Positions 5,889 to 13,300 of a DNA stretch of 26,867 bases are shown in pieces. The notes beneath the pieces are model-generated. The model saw only the letters and a list, made by a program, of their open reading frames with translations, searched no databases and was not told where the DNA came from. The stretch is taken from IMG/VR virus record IMGVR_UViG_3300006119_000054, positions 1-26,867 of that record; one strand, 5' to 3'. The translations under genes were made by a program, and so were the position numbers. The number at the start of each line of letters is the position of its first letter. Positions within the stretch are counted from its first letter, which is position 1. Source of the stretch: a virus.

Positions 5889-6473
5889 GTGTCAGATTTT
5901 GATTTCAGCAACGAAGAGATGCCGAGCCTTGAGGATTTTTTGGCTCAAGACGGACAGCCCGAAGATTTTGGTAGCGACGACTACGCTATCAAGAACGATG
6001 ACGAGGCTCTGTGGGCCGTTCGCCGTATCGCCCAATCGCAACGCCGAATTGACGAGGTGAAGCGACAGGCTCAAATCGAACTCGACCGAATCAATCGTTG
6101 GGTCGAAGAAAACACGGTCGGCAACCAGCGCGTAGTTGATTACTTCGAGCGCATAGTTGGTGAATACCTAGTGCGTATCCGTGAAGATGAGCAAGACGGT
6201 CGTAAGTCACTTGACTTCCCCGATGGCAAGGTGACTAGTCGCAATACGCCTAGCAAGGTATCTGTCTCGGACTTGGATTCGTTCCTTGAGTGGGCCGAAT
6301 CAAACGGACACTCGGATTGGGTGCGTATCAAGCGTGAGGCTGATGTTTCCACTATCAAAAAAGTCGTAGACTTTAACGGCGAGGAAGTTATCGACCCAAT
6401 CACGGGCGCGGTGATTTCCGGCCTCTCGCACACCGAGGGTGGCGTGTCGGTATCGGTAAAGGTATCCGAGTAA
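5889..6473 (+). CDS. Mu Gam / Gp157-like DNA-end-binding protein, 194 aa
   Basis: An acidic N-terminal tail (about residues 1-40) leads into a long helix pair (ALWAVRRIAQSQRRIDEV to about residue 95). After it come GRKSLDFPDGKVTSRNTPSK and an alternating beta/alpha C-terminal part with SWVRIK-like and STIKKVV segments. Helical hairpin, then KSLxxPxGKVxxR, then a short C-terminal domain is the layout of the Mu Gam and Gp157 group. Gam binds double-stranded DNA ends and blocks RecBCD-type exonucleases. The GTG at 5889 has AAAGGAG six bases upstream; the in-frame TTG at 5871 lies inside the SD region. It is the last gene of the early operon. The ATPase and this protein together suggest end-protected replication or recombination of linear DNA. 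Confidence 0.72.
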   Translation: MSDFDFSNEEMPSLEDFLAQDGQPEDFGSDDYAIKNDDEALWAVRRIAQSQRRIDEVKRQAQIELDRINRWVEENTVGNQRVVDYFERIVGEYLVRIREDEQDGRKSLDFPDGKVTSRNTPSKVSVSDLDSFLEWAESNGHSDWVRIKREADVSTIKKVVDFNGEEVIDPITGAVISGLSHTEGGVSVSVKVSE

Positions 6474-6483
6474 GGCACAAGGT

Positions 6484-6527
6484 TTGTGTTGGCGGGTAGT
6501 TCTACTCCGCTCTATTCGCCAACACAA
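6484..6527. repeat. 11-bp perfect inverted repeat with nested mini-hairpin
   Basis: TTGTGTTGGCG (6484-6494) pairs perfectly with CGCCAACACAA (6517-6527), and the 22-base loop itself contains GTAG-TT-CTAC (6496-6505). It lies ten bases past the stop of the Gam-like gene. There is no T-run on either side, so it is not a standard terminator. It could be an mRNA 3'-end stabiliser, a processing site or a protein-binding site. Confidence 0.7.
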
Positions 6528-6538
6528 TTACAAAGAGA

Positions 6539-6579
6539 AAGCCCGCTAGGTCTGGTGATTAGCCAAACTTAGCGGGCTT
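6539..6579. terminator. Bidirectional terminator between convergent operons
   Basis: AAGCCCGCTA (6539-6548) pairs perfectly with TAGCGGGCTT (6570-6579), with a short inner TGG/CCA pair. The plus side runs into CTTCTTGCTCTT and the minus side into TTTCTCTTTG, so both directions have a pyrimidine-rich tract. It separates the rightward early operon from the leftward late block. The rest of 6580-6613 shows nothing. Confidence 0.78.
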
Positions 6580-6613
6580 CTTGCTCTTAGAGCAAACAAT
6601 CGCTAATGCGAGA

Positions 6614-6868
6614 TTACTTCGTGATTGAGGTGGGCTTTACTGCGCCGAGGATTCGGTTAAGTGCTGGGTACTTCGCCTCAAGTGCGTGGGCCAGAGTGCT
6701 GTATCCGGTCGCTACGGCTGGGGCTACGATTGCGTAAGCCTGCGTTGGCGAGAGGTTAAAGCCAGCCTTTGCTGCTACCGATACGAGCAGACCGACCAGA
6801 GCCGGAACGACATAACGAGTGATTTCAGCAGTAATTGCCTTTGGGTCCAATGCTGGGGTTGTTGCCAT
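6614..6868 (-). CDS. Holin-like small membrane protein, 84 aa
   Basis: It has two hydrophobic segments, about residues 19-36 (YVVPALVGLLVSVAAKAG) and 44-62 (AYAIVAPAVATGYSTLAHA), joined by a short polar turn. An amphipathic basic tail ending YPALNRILGAVKPTS follows. The pattern of VVPALV...AKAG..L...AYA.VAP followed by EAKYPALNRILGA is one I associate with small putative holins of actinophages. A strong SD (AAGGAGATAATT) precedes the ATG. It has its own upstream promoter (6925-6954) and ends at the bidirectional terminator, so its timing can be set apart from the tail genes. No endolysin is seen in the window. Confidence 0.65.
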   Translation of the reverse strand: MATTPALDPKAITAEITRYVVPALVGLLVSVAAKAGFNLSPTQAYAIVAPAVATGYSTLAHALEAKYPALNRILGAVKPTSITK

Positions 6869-6924
6869 AATTATCTCCTTTTCAGAGTATCTAGAGCACC
6901 CCAGAGAAACCGAGATGCTTACTT

Positions 6925-6954
6925 ATCTTACCGATATCCGAGTATCGGTGTCAA
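6925..6954 (-). promoter_or_regulatory. Promoter TTGACA-N18-TAAGAT before the holin-like gene
   Basis: On the minus strand TTGACA (complement of 6949-6954) and TAAGAT (complement of 6925-6930) are 18 bases apart. The start would be near 6918, leaving a leader of about 50 bases with a strong SD. The same two hexamers form the promoter at 4202-4229. The spacer consists almost wholly of a palindrome, listed separately. Confidence 0.68.
6930..6949. promoter_or_regulatory. Palindrome ACCGATA-N6-TATCGGT in the promoter spacer (operator candidate)
   Basis: Two perfect 7-bp arms fill the space between the -10 and -35 of the holin-like gene's promoter and touch both elements. A dimeric regulator bound here would block or remodel the promoter. 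It could also form a hairpin in read-through RNA from the late operon, but it has no T-run for termination. Confidence 0.6.
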
Positions 6955-6958
6955 AGAT

Positions 6959-7288
6959 TTAGGAATCTATTTCGGGGGCCGAATCGCGCTTTAGGAGTTT
7001 TTCCAAACCTTTTTCAGCATCCGCCCGGTGCCACCCCAAGTGCCGTTCTACCTTGTCTTCTATGGAATCTAGGCGTAGGTCTATGCGCTCGAATTGGGTG
7101 TCGGCGCGCTCAAACTTGAGGTCAATTTGGTCAAATCGGGTGTCGTGGCGTTCCAAAATAGAGAGGATTTTTTCGCTATCGCTATGCCCCTCGGAGCGCA
7201 TTTTGTGACTAGAGTGCCAGTTTCCAATCGCAACGATAATCGTTGTGAATGCGGTTATACACGCTGCGATTACATACGGCTGGGTCAT
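6959..7288 (-). CDS. Membrane-anchored coiled-coil protein, 109 aa
   Basis: There is one N-terminal transmembrane helix (about residues 4-23, ending VAIGNW), a short basic turn (HSSHKMRSEGH), then a coiled coil with a regular repeat: RFDQIDLKFE, QFERIDLRLD and SIEDKVERH. The general design recalls XhlA-type accessory lysis proteins and many small phage membrane proteins, but XhlA has its membrane span at the other end, so I do not assign it. There is no SD before the ATG; TAAAAT lies six bases upstream, suggesting a leaderless transcript. It sits between the spike-like gene and the holin-like gene, a lysis-accessory position. Confidence 0.65.
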   Translation of the reverse strand: MTQPYVIAACITAFTTIIVAIGNWHSSHKMRSEGHSDSEKILSILERHDTRFDQIDLKFERADTQFERIDLRLDSIEDKVERHLGWHRADAEKGLEKLLKRDSAPEIDS

Positions 7289-7294
7289 AGCAGG

Positions 7295-7300
7295 ATTTTA
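7295..7300 (-). promoter_or_regulatory. Possible -10 box (TAAAAT) for a leaderless transcript
   Basis: On the minus strand TAAAAT is separated by six bases from the ATG at 7288, and there is no SD in between. No good -35 is found at 16-18 bases. The pattern repeats that seen before the 203-aa gene. Confidence 0.35.
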
Positions 7301-7327
7301 GACTGGGATTTCCAAATCTCGGTTGCT

Positions 7328-8695
7328 CTAAGAGGCTACGCCACAGTCGTAAATAAACATCTGCTGACTAACATTTGTAATCGCAAAGGATGCCGAGCCC
7401 GAAAGTTTCATAGCGGCTTGCCACTTAAATTGTGGCCCTTGACCAAGATTCCAAGTTCTCGGAGTTTGGACAGCGCTTGGTATTTCCCAAAAGGTTTGTG
7501 CGCCTGTAATCGTTATTTGTTTACCATCGTAAGCACCAGTGATATCTATTTTGGTGATTTCTTGATACTTACCGCCACCTTGTAAAGCGTTTGGTGCGAT
7601 TACTCCGATAGAAACTTCGGCAAGGTTGCTACTTGAGTTTTGACCAGAGGTTCCGTTTGTGACACTCACGGTTGGCTCGGTGGTGATAGTCGCAGTGGTA
7701 GAGGCAATAGTTGGGGCTTGGTTGAGCAACTGAATATTTACATTGGACATAAAGGTAGCGGTGGTCGAGCCAAAGAACTTGCTATAGGTTCCGCCGCTGA
7801 AATACACTTCGTAGGCATTGGTGGAAACATTAGACCACGCCGAGGGTGCGGCCTGCGCTGTCGCCCCAGATGGATAAGTTCCGGTAAACCCCGTTCCTGT
7901 AGTTTGCCAATTACACCCAATAACCTGAACGCCATCGGCTAATCCGAACCCGGTTGCGATAACCGGGCCAGTACGGTTAATCATATTTGGAACTTCGTTT
8001 AGCCAGCCACCTACATTTGTTCCAATAGCGTAAACGCCGTTGTTTGGAAGAGAGTAGGTGTGGCTGTTTGCTACTGGCGCGCCCGTTGCTGAACCGATTG
8101 GGAAGTCAACCTGAATAGCCTCGGTGTAGATAGTTGGAACGGATAGGGTGGGAACTGTCGCCTGTCCACCCGAAAGGCTTACGCCTGTTCCGCTATTCAG
8201 CAGTTGTGGTGCGCCCGAAATCGTAAAAGTAGTTGTTAGTTCGGCTCGGTAGATTCGGTTAGGCAAGTATGGCGTAGTGGATACGACACTTGGGAAATTG
8301 TGGATTGTGCCACTCGTGGTATTGGTGAACGCACTTGTGTCGGTGTATTCCGTTCCTTTTAGAACCACGACTGGTGAACGGAGTTGCCCGATAACTTCTT
8401 TCGGCGCACCCGCCAACGAGCCCATAACCCAAGCATCAGGGCCAGAGAGGGCTACCCAAACGGTGTCACCGATATTTGGAACATACGACTCGGAGAACCG
8501 AATACGGTGCATTGGTGTCGTGTCGCCCGCGAGAGTGATACTTACGAATGGATAACTGTGCTTCTTGGCGGTGGTGTCGTAGTTGGGGTCGTAGCCAATC
8601 ACCACAGCCATACGGATTTCCGTATTTGGCTGGTGGCGAAAGTCGCCATCGTTCTTGATGAGTTCGGCTAAACGCTTGAAGTCTGTAGATGCCAT
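7328..8695 (-). CDS. Tail tip/spike-like protein with N-terminal OB-fold, 455 aa
   Basis: Residues about 25-110 read as a small beta barrel: IRMAVVIGYDPNY, YPFVSITLAG, ESYVPNIGDTVWVALSGPDAW and VMGSLAG. The phrase GDTVWV followed by G-x-x-A-W-V-M-G is typical of OB-fold domains in tail spike and baseplate hub proteins of the gpV/gp5 type. The rest is Thr/Ser/Gly/Asn-rich and beta-like, ending in a compact C-terminal sandwich (YQEITKIDITG to MFIYDC). Its ATG overlaps the TAA of the hub gene (TAATG), so hub and spike are made together. No lysozyme or peptidase motif is visible. It probably tops or caps the tail tip; receptor binding by the C-terminal part is possible. Confidence 0.65.
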   Translation of the reverse strand: MASTDFKRLAELIKNDGDFRHQPNTEIRMAVVIGYDPNYDTTAKKHSYPFVSITLAGDTTPMHRIRFSESYVPNIGDTVWVALSGPDAWVMGSLAGAPKEVIGQLRSPVVVLKGTEYTDTSAFTNTTSGTIHNFPSVVSTTPYLPNRIYRAELTTTFTISGAPQLLNSGTGVSLSGGQATVPTLSVPTIYTEAIQVDFPIGSATGAPVANSHTYSLPNNGVYAIGTNVGGWLNEVPNMINRTGPVIATGFGLADGVQVIGCNWQTTGTGFTGTYPSGATAQAAPSAWSNVSTNAYEVYFSGGTYSKFFGSTTATFMSNVNIQLLNQAPTIASTTATITTEPTVSVTNGTSGQNSSSNLAEVSIGVIAPNALQGGGKYQEITKIDITGAYDGKQITITGAQTFWEIPSAVQTPRTWNLGQGPQFKWQAAMKLSGSASFAITNVSQQMFIYDCGVAS

Positions 8696-10320
8696 TAGTT
8701 GACCTGTCCTTGGTCGTATGCGGCCTGACGGATAGCATCCTTTTTACTACCGTGGCGACGGGCGCGCGCGGTGATTTGTAGTGGGCTATCAAGGTCGAGT
8801 GGAATAACCAATTTGTCCACGAAGTAGGAAACGCTCCCATCGCTAGGCAAAGTTGGGTCAACGACAATACAGTTCTTGCGATAGGTCACATTGGGGCGGA
8901 AAGGCTCGACATTCAGCACCGTATCTCCCGGCGATACGCTTTGCGAAAGAACCACATCTTGCGAAGAGAAGTTGTTTAATAAACGAATAGTCGTTCCTGC
9001 TGGAAGCGAGGTTGCATTTTTGGGAAGACGAACTGGTGAACAGATAATCGAACTATAAAGTTGGCCCGTATAGACATCCATTTTGAGGTCGGTAAAGACT
9101 GTGGCGGCATCGTAGATACCCAAGTGCTTACGGCGAACCTTGATAATGTCTGCCACATCAAGAGCGGGATTCACGACTCCCTCGATAGAAACCTGCTCGT
9201 CAGCACCCACATACCAGTTGAGGTAAGTGTTAGCGGCGTTCTGAACCTGCTGAATTGTGTATAACTGCTTACGCCCAGACTCACGCCCAACGATACGGCC
9301 AAGCGGTCCTTGATAGTAGGTAGGCGAAGTTGGGTCATTGTCAATCGCTTCAGCGCGGAGTGGAACGGCGACTCCAACGCCTTCGCCAGTCGCAATAACG
9401 AAGTTCACGGTCTTGTCGACATTGATTTCACGAGTCACTTTGGTAAGTAGCCCACCATCACCATCTAGGAAACTCCAAACTGGCGGTAGCGAGTTCGGGT
9501 CGGGAACGGTGCGAAGAACGAACTTGCCTCTCGCATCTACAAACAATTCAGCACCAAGCGCAGTTGCTAGAGCCGTAATGTCTTGCCACGGCGAGCCTGA
9601 TGAGGTAGCACCGTTATAGGAACTACCCATAATTACGGCATCGGTAATCGGCATATCAACTACGCCAGAGAAGTCAAACTCTGGTGGGCCAAAAGCGGGG
9701 TGAACCGGCCATCGGTTATTGATAAGAATCTTTATGGCTTCCATAATCGTTTGAGCCACATAGGTCTGCTCTGGGGTGATGTCAAACGAAGAGATAGCCT
9801 CGACTGGAATTGTGTATGGGGTGCGACCTACCGTGACCGGGCCGGTCCATTGGTTTTGAGACAAAACAAGCGATATGTCAGACCCCTTAATGGTGGTCAC
9901 GACATTTCCCTCTTTGTCTTCGTCAGTAGAAACGCTAGTGATTCGGAATACGCCCATAGGGATTAGTTCGTAGGCTTGGTTATCTGGCACAAGCAAGTTT
10001 TCTGGGATTGGGGCTTGGCAAGTCCAAAGGGCAGGGTCAATCTGGCTTGAGTTCCAAAGAACGCCACGATAGACATACAACTGGTGAGCGTAAACATTGA
10101 CAGGGCCGTAGGCATCGTAAAGGTCGGGAACGATACTCTCGTCTGTGATGGTGATTTCTACAGTTCGGCGCGCGTCTTGGGCCGTGTGGTCAACCGTGAC
10201 AGTTCCCTTTTCGATATTTAGGTTTGTCACTAATCCGTGCGGAGACTTTGCTTTCACCACGACCATAGGGCGATTAGACCCCAAAAGGGATTGGCGCAGT
10301 TTGTCGCTCATCTTTTGCAT
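8695..10320 (-). CDS. Tail hub / minor tail protein, DUF5047-like N-terminus, 541 aa
   Basis: The N-terminus runs from LRQSLLGSNRPMVVVKAKSP through TVTVDHTAQDARRTVEITI and YGPVNVYAH to MGVFRITSVS and a KGSDISLVL turn. This resembles the DUF5047 proteins of actinobacterial phages, which look like gp27/hub tail proteins. The middle has SPWQDITALATALGAELFVD and FVLRTVPDP, another phrase common to these hub proteins. The C-terminal third is beta-rich (NNFSSQDVVLSQSVSPGDTV). The ATG at 10320 has GGAAG upstream; a second ATG three codons later is possible. It lies between the giant tail protein and the OB-fold protein, the normal hub position distal to the tape measure. It probably forms the ring that carries the spike. 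Confidence 0.68.
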   Translation of the reverse strand: MQKMSDKLRQSLLGSNRPMVVVKAKSPHGLVTNLNIEKGTVTVDHTAQDARRTVEITITDESIVPDLYDAYGPVNVYAHQLYVYRGVLWNSSQIDPALWTCQAPIPENLLVPDNQAYELIPMGVFRITSVSTDEDKEGNVVTTIKGSDISLVLSQNQWTGPVTVGRTPYTIPVEAISSFDITPEQTYVAQTIMEAIKILINNRWPVHPAFGPPEFDFSGVVDMPITDAVIMGSSYNGATSSGSPWQDITALATALGAELFVDARGKFVLRTVPDPNSLPPVWSFLDGDGGLLTKVTREINVDKTVNFVIATGEGVGVAVPLRAEAIDNDPTSPTYYQGPLGRIVGRESGRKQLYTIQQVQNAANTYLNWYVGADEQVSIEGVVNPALDVADIIKVRRKHLGIYDAATVFTDLKMDVYTGQLYSSIICSPVRLPKNATSLPAGTTIRLLNNFSSQDVVLSQSVSPGDTVLNVEPFRPNVTYRKNCIVVDPTLPSDGSVSYFVDKLVIPLDLDSPLQITARARRHGSKKDAIRQAAYDQGQVN

Positions 10321-10322
10321 AG

Positions 10323-13300
10323 TTAACTTCCGTAGGTGTAGCCGTAGCCGGGTGGTGCGGCTTCTACTGTATCAATCACTAGTTCACGATAGGGCTGTGT
10401 TGATGCGTAGTGCGTGACCTGAACATCAGTTTGGATAAAGACATAGCGACGCTCGGCTTCTACAGGGTCAATCAGGATTAGGGTTTCGCCTGTATTCAGC
10501 AGATTGAGGAAGTTAGGCCACTCTGCTTCGTTTTCCCAGATAACGGTGAGTTTGGAGTCACGGCCCTGAACCACACCAGCGATTGTGTATGGTCGGCTAG
10601 AACCAAGTGGGTAGAAGATACCAACAGGGTGCTTCTGCGATTCCTCAACCTTGTTCTGAACGAGGATTGGGAAGCGTAGGGTGACATCGCTAGAACTAGA
10701 AATCCACCAAGAGTTGACAGTAAGTTGGGTCGGCCCAAGCGCAGGGGTGGTCAATCCAGCCACAGGGGAAGTGGAATCGTTGTTCGTAGAGGTTGCTTGT
10801 AGGCGATAATAAATATTCTTGCTAGGTGAGCATTCATAGTCATCTACATAGCCAATGCCCGATGCTGAAATAGGTAGGTTCTTAGCCTTGCGAAGCGTAG
10901 TCCAAGTTGTTCCGTTGTCTTCGGTTCGGTCAATCTTTACGGTGTAAGAGTCGTTAGCCTCGTTGAGCCAGCCAGAGTTATTCCAAGTAATTGCGGCAAC
11001 GCGCGTTCCAATTGCTTGCGGGGTGATTACTTCGGTGGACAAACCAGCGGCGGTAGCCGAGGCAAGAGCGCCGAGAGAGTGGACATACCAAATAGGTGTG
11101 GTGAGTGGAACTGTGAGTGAGCCATCCCAATTAGCGGCGTCAATCATAACTGTCTCTTCGTTGGCGTTTCCGTAGTCAAGGGTGATTTGACCCGAATCGG
11201 CCAAGTCATCAACATTAGAAAGGTTTACGAACTTTGCACCGACAAAAGTAGGAACTGTAAGAGTTGCCGTAAAGGTTGGCAATTCAGCACCTAACTTGAT
11301 TTCACGAGTTCCCTTGTCGTTGGTGGGGTCAAGAACCCAAAGGGTGTAAGCACCATCCATAGGGGTATTGATTGGAACCGCTAGTGATGTGCCAGTTCCA
11401 ATAGTCGGGTCGCAAGGTGCTGAAATAGTTGGAATTGCACTATTCAGAATCGTGTAGTTGTTTGCCGTTCCGTCAATCGGAAGAGGTGGGGCTACGGCTT
11501 GGAACATAATGTTTGAGAGCGCGTAGATATCACCAGTGACACCTGTAGCGCCCGGGCTCACACTTGCGAGTTGGATTCGTGGACAAGCACGAGTGGCGTT
11601 GATAGAGAGAGTGGCGGTATCGCCGGGGTAGGCGGTGACTCTTGCGTAGATAGTCGTAGCACCAATGCTCGTGTCGCCAATAGTGACTACCTGAACGCCG
11701 TTGGTGGTGGTTAGGGTTGTGCCTGCTTTGATGAAGAGTGTCGTTGCTGATGGGAGAGTAAAGGTTCCCGTAGCCGTAGTTGCTAGGTCGTAGGCGAATA
11801 TTGCGTTTGTGGCTACTACTACATTTGAGGGGGCTTGGGCGATAATCGCATTGGGGTAGAAACCCTTATTGCTATCCGAGTTGGGGTCAACTGTTGGGTC
11901 TAGACCCAGAGCCCCAATTTTCACGCCCATAATCGCTGCCGTAGTGGAAACGGTGCTAGTGGTGTCGTAGTGGGTTCGACCGTCACTTGTGCCAATAAAG
12001 TTTCCTGCCTCGTCATACCAGTCAATAAACATACTGAAAGTTGGAACCGAGTAGGCGATATAGCCAGTCGAAAGTGATGCCGTAGTTGATACTGGTTGGC
12101 TCAAAGTTAGGGTGTTGCCAGAGATAGCCGTGATAGTCGTTCCTGCTGAAATGCCAGAACCACTAATAGTCATATTCGCAAGCAGACCTGCTGGGGCTGT
12201 GGTGGAGAGGGTAAAGGTTGTTCCACTCGCAGAGGTAGCGCTTAGAGAGAAGTAAGCGCCGTTGATTGATTGGATAAAGCCTGCTAATCCATACCAGCCA
12301 GAGGGTTCTACGGAAGCAGAGTTGGCGCTAGACCAAGCCAAGCCATCATAGATTCCAATTTCGGTGACTCCTGCCGTTGGACCATTTGCCGTAGTGGTAG
12401 AGGCCGATGGCTGCAAGAGAAGTGGGTTAAGGACATCCGTTCCATCTGTAAATTGAGTCGGTGCTGAAATGTGGACAGGCGTGTATTGGGGGAAGTCGGT
12501 CTTTGGCTGGAAAGTTCCAACATAGATACTTCGGCTACCTGCTGGTGTCACAGGGGCGGCAATACTTGTTGCTACAAGGTTGATAGGTGCGTGGAGAGAA
12601 ACGTGCGGAGAGAGGTTCGACGGGGCGTAGGCCGTAGCGGTTGAGGTTGGCCCTGTCGCACTTGAGGTCACGGTGAATGAGCCGGTAGTGGCAGTAGCGA
12701 CTGTAAAGTTTCCGTTAAAAGCCTGATTGTACGCCCCAACAATAGAAACTCGCTGACCACTAACAAAAGTGTTGCTTGCTGTATAAGTGACCGTTGTTCC
12801 GCTCCCACTAATAGCCGTAATATTGGCATTCCCCGGCGTGACTCCGTAGAGAACTGTGCCGGGATTCGATAGGTAGGCAATAAAACTACCGCCAGAAGTA
12901 GGGCCGTGACTCGTGATACGAGTTCCAGTCTCAATGCCATCTCCGGCAACTTCCCAGTTTTGATATTGGTTTGCTGAAATAGTGGCAGTAGTGGCGATAG
13001 TGACACTTTGGAAAGTATCTGTTCCGGCTATCGTATTTGCCGTGACCCCAGAGGTAAAGGGAATAGTATTGCCCGAACCTAACGGCCCAATCACTTGTAG
13101 CAAGTGCTCAAAGGTTGTGTAGGTATAAGTAAATTGTTGGGTGTACCCAGTTAGTTTGCTGAAACCCGGTGCGGCCGTTGCCCCAACATCAAGGTTTGCC
13201 GACTCTAGGTAGTCGCCCTCGACTAAGTGAAGACCCTTATAGTCTCCTTGACCAATAGTGTTCTTTTGGAAGTAAACGAGTTTGTATTTGGACGGTGTTT

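Noticed and set aside
7307-7318. GATTT-CC-AAATC palindrome between the spike-like and coiled-coil genes
   Set aside because: The stem is only five weak base pairs with a two-base loop and no T-run; it is too small to call a terminator or operator.
6614-8695. Endolysin near the holin-like gene
   Set aside because: None of the genes here shows amidase, muramidase, peptidase or transglycosylase motifs; the lysin must be outside the window or unrecognised.
8466-8867. Minus-strand open frame of 133 codons overlapping the hub and spike-like genes
   Set aside because: It spans the TAATG junction of two well-supported genes in another frame and has no SD or recognisable features.
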